The notes under the pieces are model-generated. The model searched no databases, was not told where the DNA came from, and saw nothing but the letters and a program-made list of their open reading frames with translations. A stretch of DNA of 27,585 nucleotides, taken from contig CALZJV010000088.1 of the NCBI GenBank assembly GCA_945787595.1, positions 1 to 27,585 of the forward strand, given 5' to 3'. The stretch comes from an uncultured Desulfobacterales bacterium. GTDB lineage: Bacteria; Desulfobacterota; Desulfobacteria; Desulfobacterales; JAFDCJ01. Shown in pieces: positions 7,773-14,400 of the stretch. The stretch's first letter is position 1, and every line of letters starts with the position of its first letter. The position numbers were made by a program, and so were the translations under genes.

Positions 7773-8645
7773 ATGAAAATTAACAAACTTTTATTTGTAA
7801 CCAAGTTCGAAGAATTATGGTTTGATGCCCTGGGGTCTTTACTTGAGCTGAGAAAGGCAGGTCTTAGCCACGTGGTGTTTCTCAATGTGATCGAAAGAGA
7901 TAAAGTCGCCATGAGAAGGGGCACGGGATACCAGAAGACCGAAGAGGTCAAACTGAAGGAGAAGGCCAATATACGTTTTATCGATTGGGCCGAGTCTCTT
8001 TTTGAACAGGGTATGGAGGTCGGGGCCTACATATCCGTGGGCAGCCTCGTAAAACAAGTGAATCAAGCGGCAACCAAAGAAGAAGCCGACCTTATTGTTA
8101 TCGGACGTCCTAAAAAAGGCAGGTTAGAACAGCTCTATGCGGGTTCCGACATAACGGAGATCATTCGGCGATCAATGACGCCTGTGTTGGTGTACAAATA
8201 TTTATCGGCCGAGAGCCAAACAGCAGAGCGGCCGTTTTCGAGGCCCCTTTTTGCAGCCGACTGGTCACAGGCCAGCCGGAGGGCGGTGGAGTACTTGAAA
8301 AATCTGAAGAACATTGTCGAAGAAGTCCATGTTATCCACGTGGCGGACGAAAAGAGTTTAAAGGGTGATTCCGCCATGATGGTGCAGAAAACCCGTAAAG
8401 AAGCCAGACAAAAACTTGAAGATATCTGCGATATCCTCGAGGAAGAAGGCATTCAGGCAAGACCCCATGTTTATATAGGCAGTACAGCTGCAGAAATCGA
8501 AAAGGCAGCCCGGGAATGTCAAGCAACCATGATTATTGCTGGAACGTCCGGAAAGGAATCGTGGAAAGAAAGATGGATTGGCGGCACCCCCAAAATATTG
8601 GCTGAAAAATCTATCTTTCCCACTTTGTTAATCCCTCCTGAATAG
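7773..8645 (+). CDS. Second tandem-domain universal stress protein
   Basis: The 290 residues contain two UspA domains. The first starts KLLFVTKFEELWFDALGSLL and ends IIGRPKKGRLEQLYAGSD...MTPVLVY. The second starts PLFAADWSQASRRAVEYL and ends IIAGTSGKESWKERWIGGTP...FPTLLIPPE. The second keeps a G-2x-G-9x-G-like nucleotide signature, the first does not. It is a paralogue of the USP at 4311-5198, with the same layout and many shared blocks, so the locus probably arose by duplication. It sits 27 bases behind the receiver gene. A candidate weak terminator lies about 135 bases downstream, so the kinases may be partly uncoupled. Only a weak GAAAGAGAA precedes ATG 7773. Confidence 0.88.
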   Translation: MKINKLLFVTKFEELWFDALGSLLELRKAGLSHVVFLNVIERDKVAMRRGTGYQKTEEVKLKEKANIRFIDWAESLFEQGMEVGAYISVGSLVKQVNQAATKEEADLIVIGRPKKGRLEQLYAGSDITEIIRRSMTPVLVYKYLSAESQTAERPFSRPLFAADWSQASRRAVEYLKNLKNIVEEVHVIHVADEKSLKGDSAMMVQKTRKEARQKLEDICDILEEEGIQARPHVYIGSTAAEIEKAARECQATMIIAGTSGKESWKERWIGGTPKILAEKSIFPTLLIPPE

Positions 8646-8780
8646 CGTTTTCCGGTCTCATCGGTGTTTTGTTCCATACCCTGTTATTTTCCCAGGCTAT
8701 CTTTCAAACATAAAGGCTTCTGATTTGGCTGTCATAAAGTAAAAAGCCCTGGCCCGGCTCCCAGCCTCTTGGGTTTATCG

Positions 8781-8802
8781 CCTGGAGGGCAGACCAGGTT
8801 TT
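8781..8802 (+). terminator. Weak terminator-like hairpin between USP and kinase genes
   Basis: CCTGG (8781-8785) pairs with CCAGG (8794-8798) around an 8-base loop and is followed directly by TTTT. Five pairs is short, so it may attenuate rather than stop transcription. Confidence 0.25.
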
Positions 8803-8898
8803 CAGTGCTGGAATAAATTCTGTATTTTTTATCAACTTAAAGATGCTATTGAACATAATCGATCTCAGCGAATTTTGTGACTGCAAAAGGAGGATTTG

Positions 8899-9510
8899 AT
8901 GGCGGTAATTACCATATCTAAACAACCTGGTGCAGGAGGACAAGCACTTGGCAAGATGATTGCCGATAAGTTGGGATATACGTTTGCGGATTGGAACGTC
9001 ATCCAGATGATTGCGAAGGAGGCCAATGTATCGCCTGAATGGGTAGAGAACTTTGAAAAAGAAGCGGGGACCAAAGTGTCACGCTTGATTTCAATGATGG
9101 TTTCACAGCGCTGGATGGATCGCGTCTTGGCGGATGAACACGGCTATCTTGACGAAAAAATATACCTTGATTATCTGGTGTTAATGATCGCCAAGCTGGC
9201 CGATGAAGGCGATGTCGTCATTGCGGGCAGAGGAAGCCAGTACATCCTGGATGACCATCCCGACGCATTCCATATTCTGCTCATCAATATGCTGGAAAAT
9301 CGAATCCAGTTCGTGATGAATCATTATGATCTTTCAAAGAAAAAGGCCACGCAGTATATCCATCGTGAAGAGAAACGGCGAGCAACTCTATATAAAAGGC
9401 TAGGAAAAACAGATTACGAAAATCCTGCGCTTTATGATCTTGTGCTTAATATGAGCAAGTATGATTTGCAATCCGCTTTACAAGCCATCTGCGATCTCAT
9501 TCCCCATTGA
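8899..9510 (+). CDS. Cytidylate-kinase-like P-loop kinase
   Basis: This 203-residue protein belongs to the cytidylate-kinase-like family (AAA_26 type). MAVITISKQPGAGGQALGKM carries the P-loop at residues 7-14 with the family's GAGGQ/GSGGR form. ADKLGYTFADWNVIQMIAKE, HGYLDEKIYLDYL, VVIAGRGSQYIL (lid or strand with Arg), and LVLNMSKYDLQSALQAICDLI at the C-terminus are the other family blocks. True CMP kinases phosphorylate CMP; these shorter relatives in anaerobes are rarely characterised and the substrate is unknown. ATG 8899 is chosen because AAGGAGGA (8887-8894) precedes it at ideal distance. The histidine kinase starts 55 bases after its stop. A decayed relative of this gene lies on the other strand at 12261-12548. 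Confidence 0.8.
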   Translation: MAVITISKQPGAGGQALGKMIADKLGYTFADWNVIQMIAKEANVSPEWVENFEKEAGTKVSRLISMMVSQRWMDRVLADEHGYLDEKIYLDYLVLMIAKLADEGDVVIAGRGSQYILDDHPDAFHILLINMLENRIQFVMNHYDLSKKKATQYIHREEKRRATLYKRLGKTDYENPALYDLVLNMSKYDLQSALQAICDLIPH

Positions 9511-9565
9511 CCATCGAATTTCGGCACGAAGACATTTTCAATACCTTTTGTCTGCTTTAAGAGAA

Positions 9566-12121
9566 ATGAAAGATTTATTACAAAATTCAAAAATTGCCAT
9601 CGTTGGCGCCGGTAAAAGAGGCCAAGCGTTTCTCGAGTTTCTTTGCAGACCGGACTTACCCGAATTAAATGTTCGGGTTGTGGGCGTGGCCGATATCAAT
9701 CCTGCAGCTGAGGGTGTGGTCTTTGCCGCCAAAAAGGGGATCTTTGCCACTTCAAATTACAGGGATCTTTACCAACTCAACGATCTGAATTTAATCATCG
9801 AGCTGACCGGCAACAACAAAGTCTTGGAGGCGCTCAATGCGAGCAAACCCGAACACATTCGATTAATTGACCATAAGGAAGGCGGATTTCTTTTTGAGTT
9901 TCTTCAAATCGAGGATGTAACCCTCAAACACACTCGCCAACTGGCGGAACATATTGGCAACCCCCGCGAAGTCAAGAATATTTTTTCTGAATATTCTCAA
10001 AGGGTGAGGCAATTCCTTGTGCAGCGAAGGGAGCATTTGAAAAACCTCGAAAAGGAACTTTCAGAACGGGAGACGATTCTTGAGCAGATTGTCGATGGCA
10101 CCACTATTCCCACGTTTGTCATAAACAAGAACCATATTGTCACTCACTGGAATAGGGGATGTGAAAAACTAACCGGATACGAATCGCAGGCGATCGTCGG
10201 AACCGACAAGCATTGGCTTCCCTTCAGACCTGAAAAAAGGCCGATAATGGCCGATGTTATCGTTGATGAAATGAAGGAAGAAGAGATCGAACGATATTAC
10301 GGGGACCGATGGAATAAATCCAACCTGATTGAAGGGGCTTATGAGGCTGAAGAGTTTTTCTCTCATCTTGGAGATGATGGAAAATGGCTATTTTTTACTG
10401 CCGCACCCCTTAAATTCCCCAACGGCAAGATTGTCGGAGCCATTGAAAGCCTGTGGGATCGGACAGAACGAAAAAAGACTCAGCAGCAGCTCGAAAAATA
10501 TAATCAGGAGCTCACCGACTATACAAAAAAACTGGTTGAAAGTGAGCGAATCACGACCCAAATTCTCCAGGGGAGTACCATACCAACCTTTGTAATCGAC
10601 GAGAATCATACGATTATCCATTGGAATCGAGCGATGGAGAAGCTCTCAGACTATTCGGCCGTATCAATGGTGGGGACCCGAAAACAATGGGAGCCATTCT
10701 GGGAAAATGAAAGACCCACTATGGCCGATGTCATTCTTGATCAATTGCCTGAGGAAAAGATTCAGCAACTCTATGGAACAAAATGGCAAAAATCTGCCCT
10801 CATCAGAGACGGTTATGAAGCTGAGGTCTTCTTTCCCAAACTCGGAGAAAACGGAAAATGGTGTTATTTCACAGCGGCTCCGATTAAATCACCCGAGGGG
10901 AGGAGCATCGGCGCTATCGAAACCCTGTGGGATACAACCGAACAGAGGACGGCACAGGAAAAACTGAAAGAATATTCCGATAATCTTGAAGTTATGGTTA
11001 AAAATGCCACTGAGGAGGTTGAAAGAAGATCCGATTTTCAAAGTAAACTGATTACATCATCCAATGACGGCATCATTGCCACCGATCAACAAGGTGATAT
11101 TGTAATTTACAATAAAGGGGCGGAACGCATTTTTGGCTTCTCAGAAAGTGAAGTCATTGGCAAACTAAAATTTGACAAACTCTTCCCTGAGAGTGTGGCT
11201 TCTGAAGTTCAGGCAGGTTTGAACCGCAGAAATAATGTCGATCTGTCAAAATGGAAAGAGGTCCCTGTTGGTGCCAAAAACGGAGAGATCGTTCCCACAC
11301 GATTTTCAGGATCCATCCTGTTTCACGAGCAAGAGGTCATCGGCAGTGTCTGCTTTTTTCGAGATTTGAGGGAAATCAAACGATTACAGAATGAATTGGT
11401 TCAGTCAGAAAGAATGGCTGCCATTGGCCAGACCGTAGCAGGCTTATCCCATTACGTTAAGAATATTCTTTACGGGTTGAAGGGGGGAGTCTATGTCCTC
11501 AATAAGGCTTTGGGCAGACAGGATAACGAAAAAATGAAAAGCGGATGGGAAATGATTGAACGAAATATCAGTCGAATTTCTGTCCTTGTGATGGATCTGC
11601 TCACGTATTCCAAAGAACGTGAACCCGAACCGAAAAATTGCTTTCCCAACCAAATAGTGGAAGAGGTGTGCACACTCATGATTGCCAAGGCATCCGAACA
11701 CGATATCGAAATCACGCCCGAACTTGATCCATTGTTGGGCGAGGTTTATATTGACCCCCAGGCTGTCCACCATCCGGCTCTGAACCTTATTACCAATGCC
11801 TTGGATGCGTGTATTTTTGATCCGGATTTAAAAGAAAAATGGTGGATTAGAGTAAGTACCACTCTGGAGGATGACCACATCATAAAATTAGAAGTATCCG
11901 ATAACGGAAGCGGCATGAGCCAGGAAACAGCAGATAAGCTTTTCTCTTCTTTTTTTAGCACGAAAGGACAAAGCGGCACCGGCCTCGGATTGCTGGTGAC
12001 GGAAAAAATCGTGAAAGAAAATGGTGGCACCATTAACGTAAACTCTGAGCTAGCAAAAGGAACAACATTTACGATTTATCTGCCATTTGAGGAGATAAGC
12101 GAGCAGCCTATGTTACAATAG
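9566..12121 (+). CDS. PAS histidine kinase with N-terminal Rossmann domain
   Basis: The 851 residues run in this order. First comes a Rossmann NAD(P)-binding-like domain (KIAIVGAGKRGQAF, G14-x-G16-xx-G19, then VVGVADINP; about 1-130). Two closely similar long PAS domains follow (about 169-301 and 327-461, both with TIPTFVI, HWNR and KLGENGKW-like blocks), each followed by a short helical linker. Then come a standard PAS (about 492-606, DGIIATDQQGDIVIYNKGAERIFGFSESE), a dimerisation helix with H629 (GLSHYVKNIL) and an HATPase (LNLITNALDA, DNGSGMS, GTGLGL; to about 845). There is no transmembrane helix, so it is a cytoplasmic sensor. The H-x-x-K-N box differs from the usual HE-x-x-N of HisKA. 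ATG 9566 is chosen because the Rossmann strand follows it directly; the frame stays open upstream, overlapping the kinase gene. The Rossmann domain suggests nucleotide or redox sensing, which is inference. Confidence 0.88.
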   Translation: MKDLLQNSKIAIVGAGKRGQAFLEFLCRPDLPELNVRVVGVADINPAAEGVVFAAKKGIFATSNYRDLYQLNDLNLIIELTGNNKVLEALNASKPEHIRLIDHKEGGFLFEFLQIEDVTLKHTRQLAEHIGNPREVKNIFSEYSQRVRQFLVQRREHLKNLEKELSERETILEQIVDGTTIPTFVINKNHIVTHWNRGCEKLTGYESQAIVGTDKHWLPFRPEKRPIMADVIVDEMKEEEIERYYGDRWNKSNLIEGAYEAEEFFSHLGDDGKWLFFTAAPLKFPNGKIVGAIESLWDRTERKKTQQQLEKYNQELTDYTKKLVESERITTQILQGSTIPTFVIDENHTIIHWNRAMEKLSDYSAVSMVGTRKQWEPFWENERPTMADVILDQLPEEKIQQLYGTKWQKSALIRDGYEAEVFFPKLGENGKWCYFTAAPIKSPEGRSIGAIETLWDTTEQRTAQEKLKEYSDNLEVMVKNATEEVERRSDFQSKLITSSNDGIIATDQQGDIVIYNKGAERIFGFSESEVIGKLKFDKLFPESVASEVQAGLNRRNNVDLSKWKEVPVGAKNGEIVPTRFSGSILFHEQEVIGSVCFFRDLREIKRLQNELVQSERMAAIGQTVAGLSHYVKNILYGLKGGVYVLNKALGRQDNEKMKSGWEMIERNISRISVLVMDLLTYSKEREPEPKNCFPNQIVEEVCTLMIAKASEHDIEITPELDPLLGEVYIDPQAVHHPALNLITNALDACIFDPDLKEKWWIRVSTTLEDDHIIKLEVSDNGSGMSQETADKLFSSFFSTKGQSGTGLGLLVTEKIVKENGGTINVNSELAKGTTFTIYLPFEEISEQPMLQ

Positions 12122-12176
12122 TGTCAGCTAAATCCGTTAGGAAGTCAACGACCACATGCGGAGCAGATGGCTTGAA

Positions 12177-12197
12177 TTTTCGGCCATAGGCCGAAAA
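12177..12197. repeat. Perfect 9-bp hairpin
   Basis: TTTTCGGCC (12177-12185), ATA loop, GGCCGAAAA (12189-12197). It lies 55 bases after the histidine kinase stop. With A and T runs on its flanks it could end transcription in either direction, although no long U-tract follows on the plus strand. Confidence 0.5.
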
Positions 12198-12234
12198 GGC
12201 AAGAGAACGTCAGTAATCTTATCGTTGAGCTTGC

Positions 12235-12257
12235 AACCGGGTGCGGAGCACCCGGTT
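12235..12257. repeat. Perfect 10-bp hairpin with GGA loop
   Basis: AACCGGGTGC (12235-12244), GGA, GCACCCGGTT (12248-12257). A related C-T-G-C GGA G-C-A-G hairpin occurs at 27228-27251, also just behind an A/T-flanked palindrome, so the pair may be two copies of a repeat type. Confidence 0.5.
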
Positions 12258-12260
12258 TGT

Positions 12261-12548
12261 ACGGCAAGAATCAGGTCAACTATCAATTGCTCAGCTTTAT
12301 CCATGCCTATATGGCTCATATTGATGATCAAATGAATATCGCATTTCCTTCTTCGCAAAGCTCTTGAATAATATTTCTCACAATGTCTACATAGATTTTG
12401 TCGTCCACAAATCCGTATTTATCGGAGATAAGTCACTCGACATAACTAGTAGGCACGACTTTTGAAAACCTGATGATTGCATCGGTCCTGATTGACATAA
12501 ATGCAAAGGATTCAAGAAGTAATTCGCCTTCATGATCTTCACAGATGA
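12261..12548 (-). pseudogene. Decayed cytidylate-kinase-like gene
   Basis: Translating the minus strand from 12548 gives a frame with SDKYGFVDDKIYVDIVRNII and CEEGNAIFI, matching the HGYLDEKIYLDYL and DEGDVVIAG region of the intact kinase at 8899-9510. It is interrupted by TGA where Trp is likely (near 12433). It then jumps frame, with roughly 80 residues missing, into IHLIINMSHIGMDKAEQL and IVDLI, matching LVLNMSKYDLQSALQAICDLI at the intact C-terminus. Nonsense, internal deletion and frame change together make it a clear relic. It is a distinct family member rather than a recent copy, since identity to the neighbour is only partial. Confidence 0.6.
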
Positions 12549-12562
12549 GCTACATTCTTTTT

Positions 12563-13714
12563 TTATCTTCCATCAGTAGTTTCAGTTTCGTTCAATCGTT
12601 GGTTTAAATACGTGTATAAATCAATCACTTTAAGGTTGGTATCCGTGCCGCTCTGAGCGCAGGCAAAATGGATCTGGCACTTGGGACAGGCAGTGATCAG
12701 GGTTTGCGCACCGGAATGAATGGCTTCCTGCATCCGTTCGGTTTGAATTGCTTTTGAATAGCTAGAGCACTCCATCCAGGCACTGGTCCCGCAACAAAGC
12801 GCATTTTCACGGTTGCGTTCCATCTCCACTAGCTGGGTATCAGGCCGCAATTGCAAAAGTTGGCGGGGTTCTTCATAAATTTTTGCCAAGCGACCCAGCC
12901 GGCACGGATCATGGTAGGTGATGGCCTCGGCAGAAGATGCCTGAAAGGCCAAGTCGGTCCTGGGCAGTTCGCGCACCAGAAATTCCGTCATATGCAGCAC
13001 TTCAAAAGGCAGTTCTCCAAAATAATTTGGGTAATAATTTTTGAAGGTGATATAGCCCTCCGGGCAACTGAAAAGCACAGTCTTGGCACCGGCGGCTTTT
13101 ATCACTCGGAGATTCCATTTGGCCAGCTTACGGAAGGTAGCGTGATCACCGCACCACAGGGCGTCATGGCCGCAACAGCGTTCATGGTCGCTGATGACCG
13201 GTTCGATCCCCATTTTATTCAGCAGTGTCAGCATGCTGCGGGCGGATTCCAGCGGAGACAGATGCAAATAGCGAAAGGTCACGTCGAAGAACGGCAAACA
13301 ACCAACAAAATAAAAATATTGCCCGGTTTCTCGAAATTGCCCGGCTTTTTGGGCCCACCCGGTCCGCTGCTGCTGTATGTTATGGGTTTGCAAGCCGGCG
13401 ATGGCTTGCAGGATACCGTGATGACTTTCCTGGGGAAAATTTCCCGCCCGTCGTGCTTCCTGCCGATGAGAACTGATTAATTCAGGGAAGTCAATTTCCG
13501 CCGGACAATGTCCGCTGCAACTGGCACAGCTCAGGCAGGCCCAGATTTCACGACTGCTGACAAGCCCTCCGTCCGGATCCAGCACAGCCCGTTTAATGAT
13601 TTGCCGCGGTGAAAACGTGGGCAGTTCACGGCTGACAGGGCAGCATCCCGTACACAAGCCGCATTCCATGCAATAGTCAATCTGTTTTTGGGTAAGAAGC
13701 CTGGTTTTGTCCAT
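12563..13714 (-). CDS. HdrC/HdrB-type fusion, heterodisulfide-reductase-like iron-sulfur protein
   Basis: This 383-residue cytoplasmic protein combines an HdrC-like N-terminus with an HdrB/HdrD-like catalytic part. Residues about 16-65 hold two [4Fe-4S] motifs (CMECGLCTGCCP and CLSCASCSGHCP). Two CCG domains follow: YFVGCLPFF...ERCCGHDALWCG...SCPEGY, and YHDPCRLGR...ALCCGTSAWMEC...ACPKCQIHF. CCG domains bind the noncubane [4Fe-4S] clusters that reduce disulfides in methanogen HdrB. The start at ATG 13714 follows the MvhD stop by 20 bases; GAAGAGTG in that gap is a plausible ribosome-binding site. The gene is last in the order HdrA, MvhD, HdrBC on this strand. In sulfate reducers such units feed electrons to an unknown disulfide or other acceptor. 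The acceptor cannot be told from sequence. Confidence 0.85.
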   Translation of the reverse strand: MDKTRLLTQKQIDYCMECGLCTGCCPVSRELPTFSPRQIIKRAVLDPDGGLVSSREIWACLSCASCSGHCPAEIDFPELISSHRQEARRAGNFPQESHHGILQAIAGLQTHNIQQQRTGWAQKAGQFRETGQYFYFVGCLPFFDVTFRYLHLSPLESARSMLTLLNKMGIEPVISDHERCCGHDALWCGDHATFRKLAKWNLRVIKAAGAKTVLFSCPEGYITFKNYYPNYFGELPFEVLHMTEFLVRELPRTDLAFQASSAEAITYHDPCRLGRLAKIYEEPRQLLQLRPDTQLVEMERNRENALCCGTSAWMECSSYSKAIQTERMQEAIHSGAQTLITACPKCQIHFACAQSGTDTNLKVIDLYTYLNQRLNETETTDGR

Positions 13715-13719
13715 AAATA

Positions 13720-13747
13720 TTCACTCTTCATTCTTCAATTTTCAATA
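13720..13747. repeat. 7-bp tandem tract, 4 units (TTCANTC-like)
   Basis: Units start at 13720, 13727, 13734 and 13741, each beginning TTCA. It overlaps the mvhD stop and the HdrBC leader. An inverted counterpart lies at 14165-14185, so the pair flanks mvhD. Confidence 0.6.
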
Positions 13748-14148
13748 ATCAGTTTCCCGAGCTCGGTGAGTACTTGGACAAACAATCGAATTTCTTCGGC
13801 AAACGCAGCCCCTTCCGAAGCGGAAATCCATTTCAGCCGCAGACGGCGTTCATCAATTCCCAGGAGCCTAAGTAACTCCCAGGTTTCTTCGATGACTTTC
13901 TGGCATCTTACATTACCGTCCAGGTAATGACAATCGCCCAGATGTCAGCCTGAAACCAGGATGCCGTCTACTCCTTTCAGAAAAGCCTTGAGCAGGAAAC
14001 CGTGATTTACCCTGCCGGTACACATGAGTCGAATCAGACGAACATTGGTCGGATATTGTATGCGGGACACCCCGGCCAGGTCAGCTCCGGCATAAGCGCA
14101 CCAGTTGCAAACAAAAGCCAATATATTTGGTGCGGTGTTAGAAGACAT
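13735..14148 (-). CDS. mvhD: MvhD-like [2Fe-2S] hydrogenase/Hdr delta subunit, selenoprotein
   Basis: Reading through TGA 13945-13947 gives 137 residues that cover the MvhD family: [20 protein letters not shown] (C14, C17), LMCTGR (C43), then ILVSG-U68-HLGDC73HYLDGN and a helical C-terminus ending at 13735. The family has Cys or Sec in the G-C/U-H-x-GDCHY motif, so UGA here most simply encodes selenocysteine. A clean hairpin sits behind it. Without readthrough only 67 residues would be made and the conserved GDCHY part would be lost. MvhD passes electrons between a hydrogenase or dehydrogenase and HdrA through a [2Fe-2S] cluster. It lies 20 bases before the HdrBC fusion and 252 bases after HdrA. 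The last codons overlap a 7-bp tandem tract. Confidence 0.85.
13911..13947 (-). promoter_or_regulatory. UGA (Sec68) with SECIS-like hairpin of mvhD
   Basis: On the minus strand UGA (13947-13945) is followed after 15 bases by CATTACC (13929-13923), loop TGGAC, and GGTAATG (13917-13911). That is a perfect 7-bp stem with GG in the loop, at the spacing SelB-dependent decoding needs. Confidence 0.65.
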
Positions 14149-14164
14149 TGGATATCATTATAAA

Positions 14165-14185
14165 TTGAATATTGAAGATTGAATA
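14165..14185. repeat. 7-bp tandem tract, 3 units (TTGAANA)
   Basis: TTGAATA, TTGAAGA, TTGAATA at 14165, 14172 and 14179, directly upstream of mvhD. In reverse complement it resembles the tract at 13720-13747. Confidence 0.6.
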
Positions 14186-14209
14186 CTTTTCAAATGTTAT
14201 TCGGCCCAG

Positions 14210-14256
14210 TAAATGAGCTAAAATGTACTAAAATATAAACTGTCTAAAATTGTGGT
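14210..14256. repeat. AT-rich CTAAAAT decamer island
   Basis: In the 252-base gap between HdrA and mvhD, decamers ending CTAAAAT start at 14215 and 14225, then a 7-base interruption, then GTCTAAAATTGTGGT. The reverse complement shares ACCACAATTTTAG, the decamer phase and the 7-base break with the island at 19599-19645. The same gap has TTTTAGGCA twice at about 14388-14412, running into the HdrA stop. Confidence 0.5.
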
Positions 14257-14400
14257 GTCGCTGCGCTCCCTCTTTTTATACATAGTCACGAGGCCTGAAG
14301 TTCAGCAAGCTCAGTATCCAAAAATTTACAGAGAAGCTACCTACTATCATAAATCAAATTGGATAGATAGGATACCTTAACTTTAGTCATTTTAGGCACT

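Noticed and set aside
12851..13480. 209-codon plus-strand open frame
   Set aside because: Lies wholly inside and antisense to the HdrBC fusion, which has clear cluster motifs.
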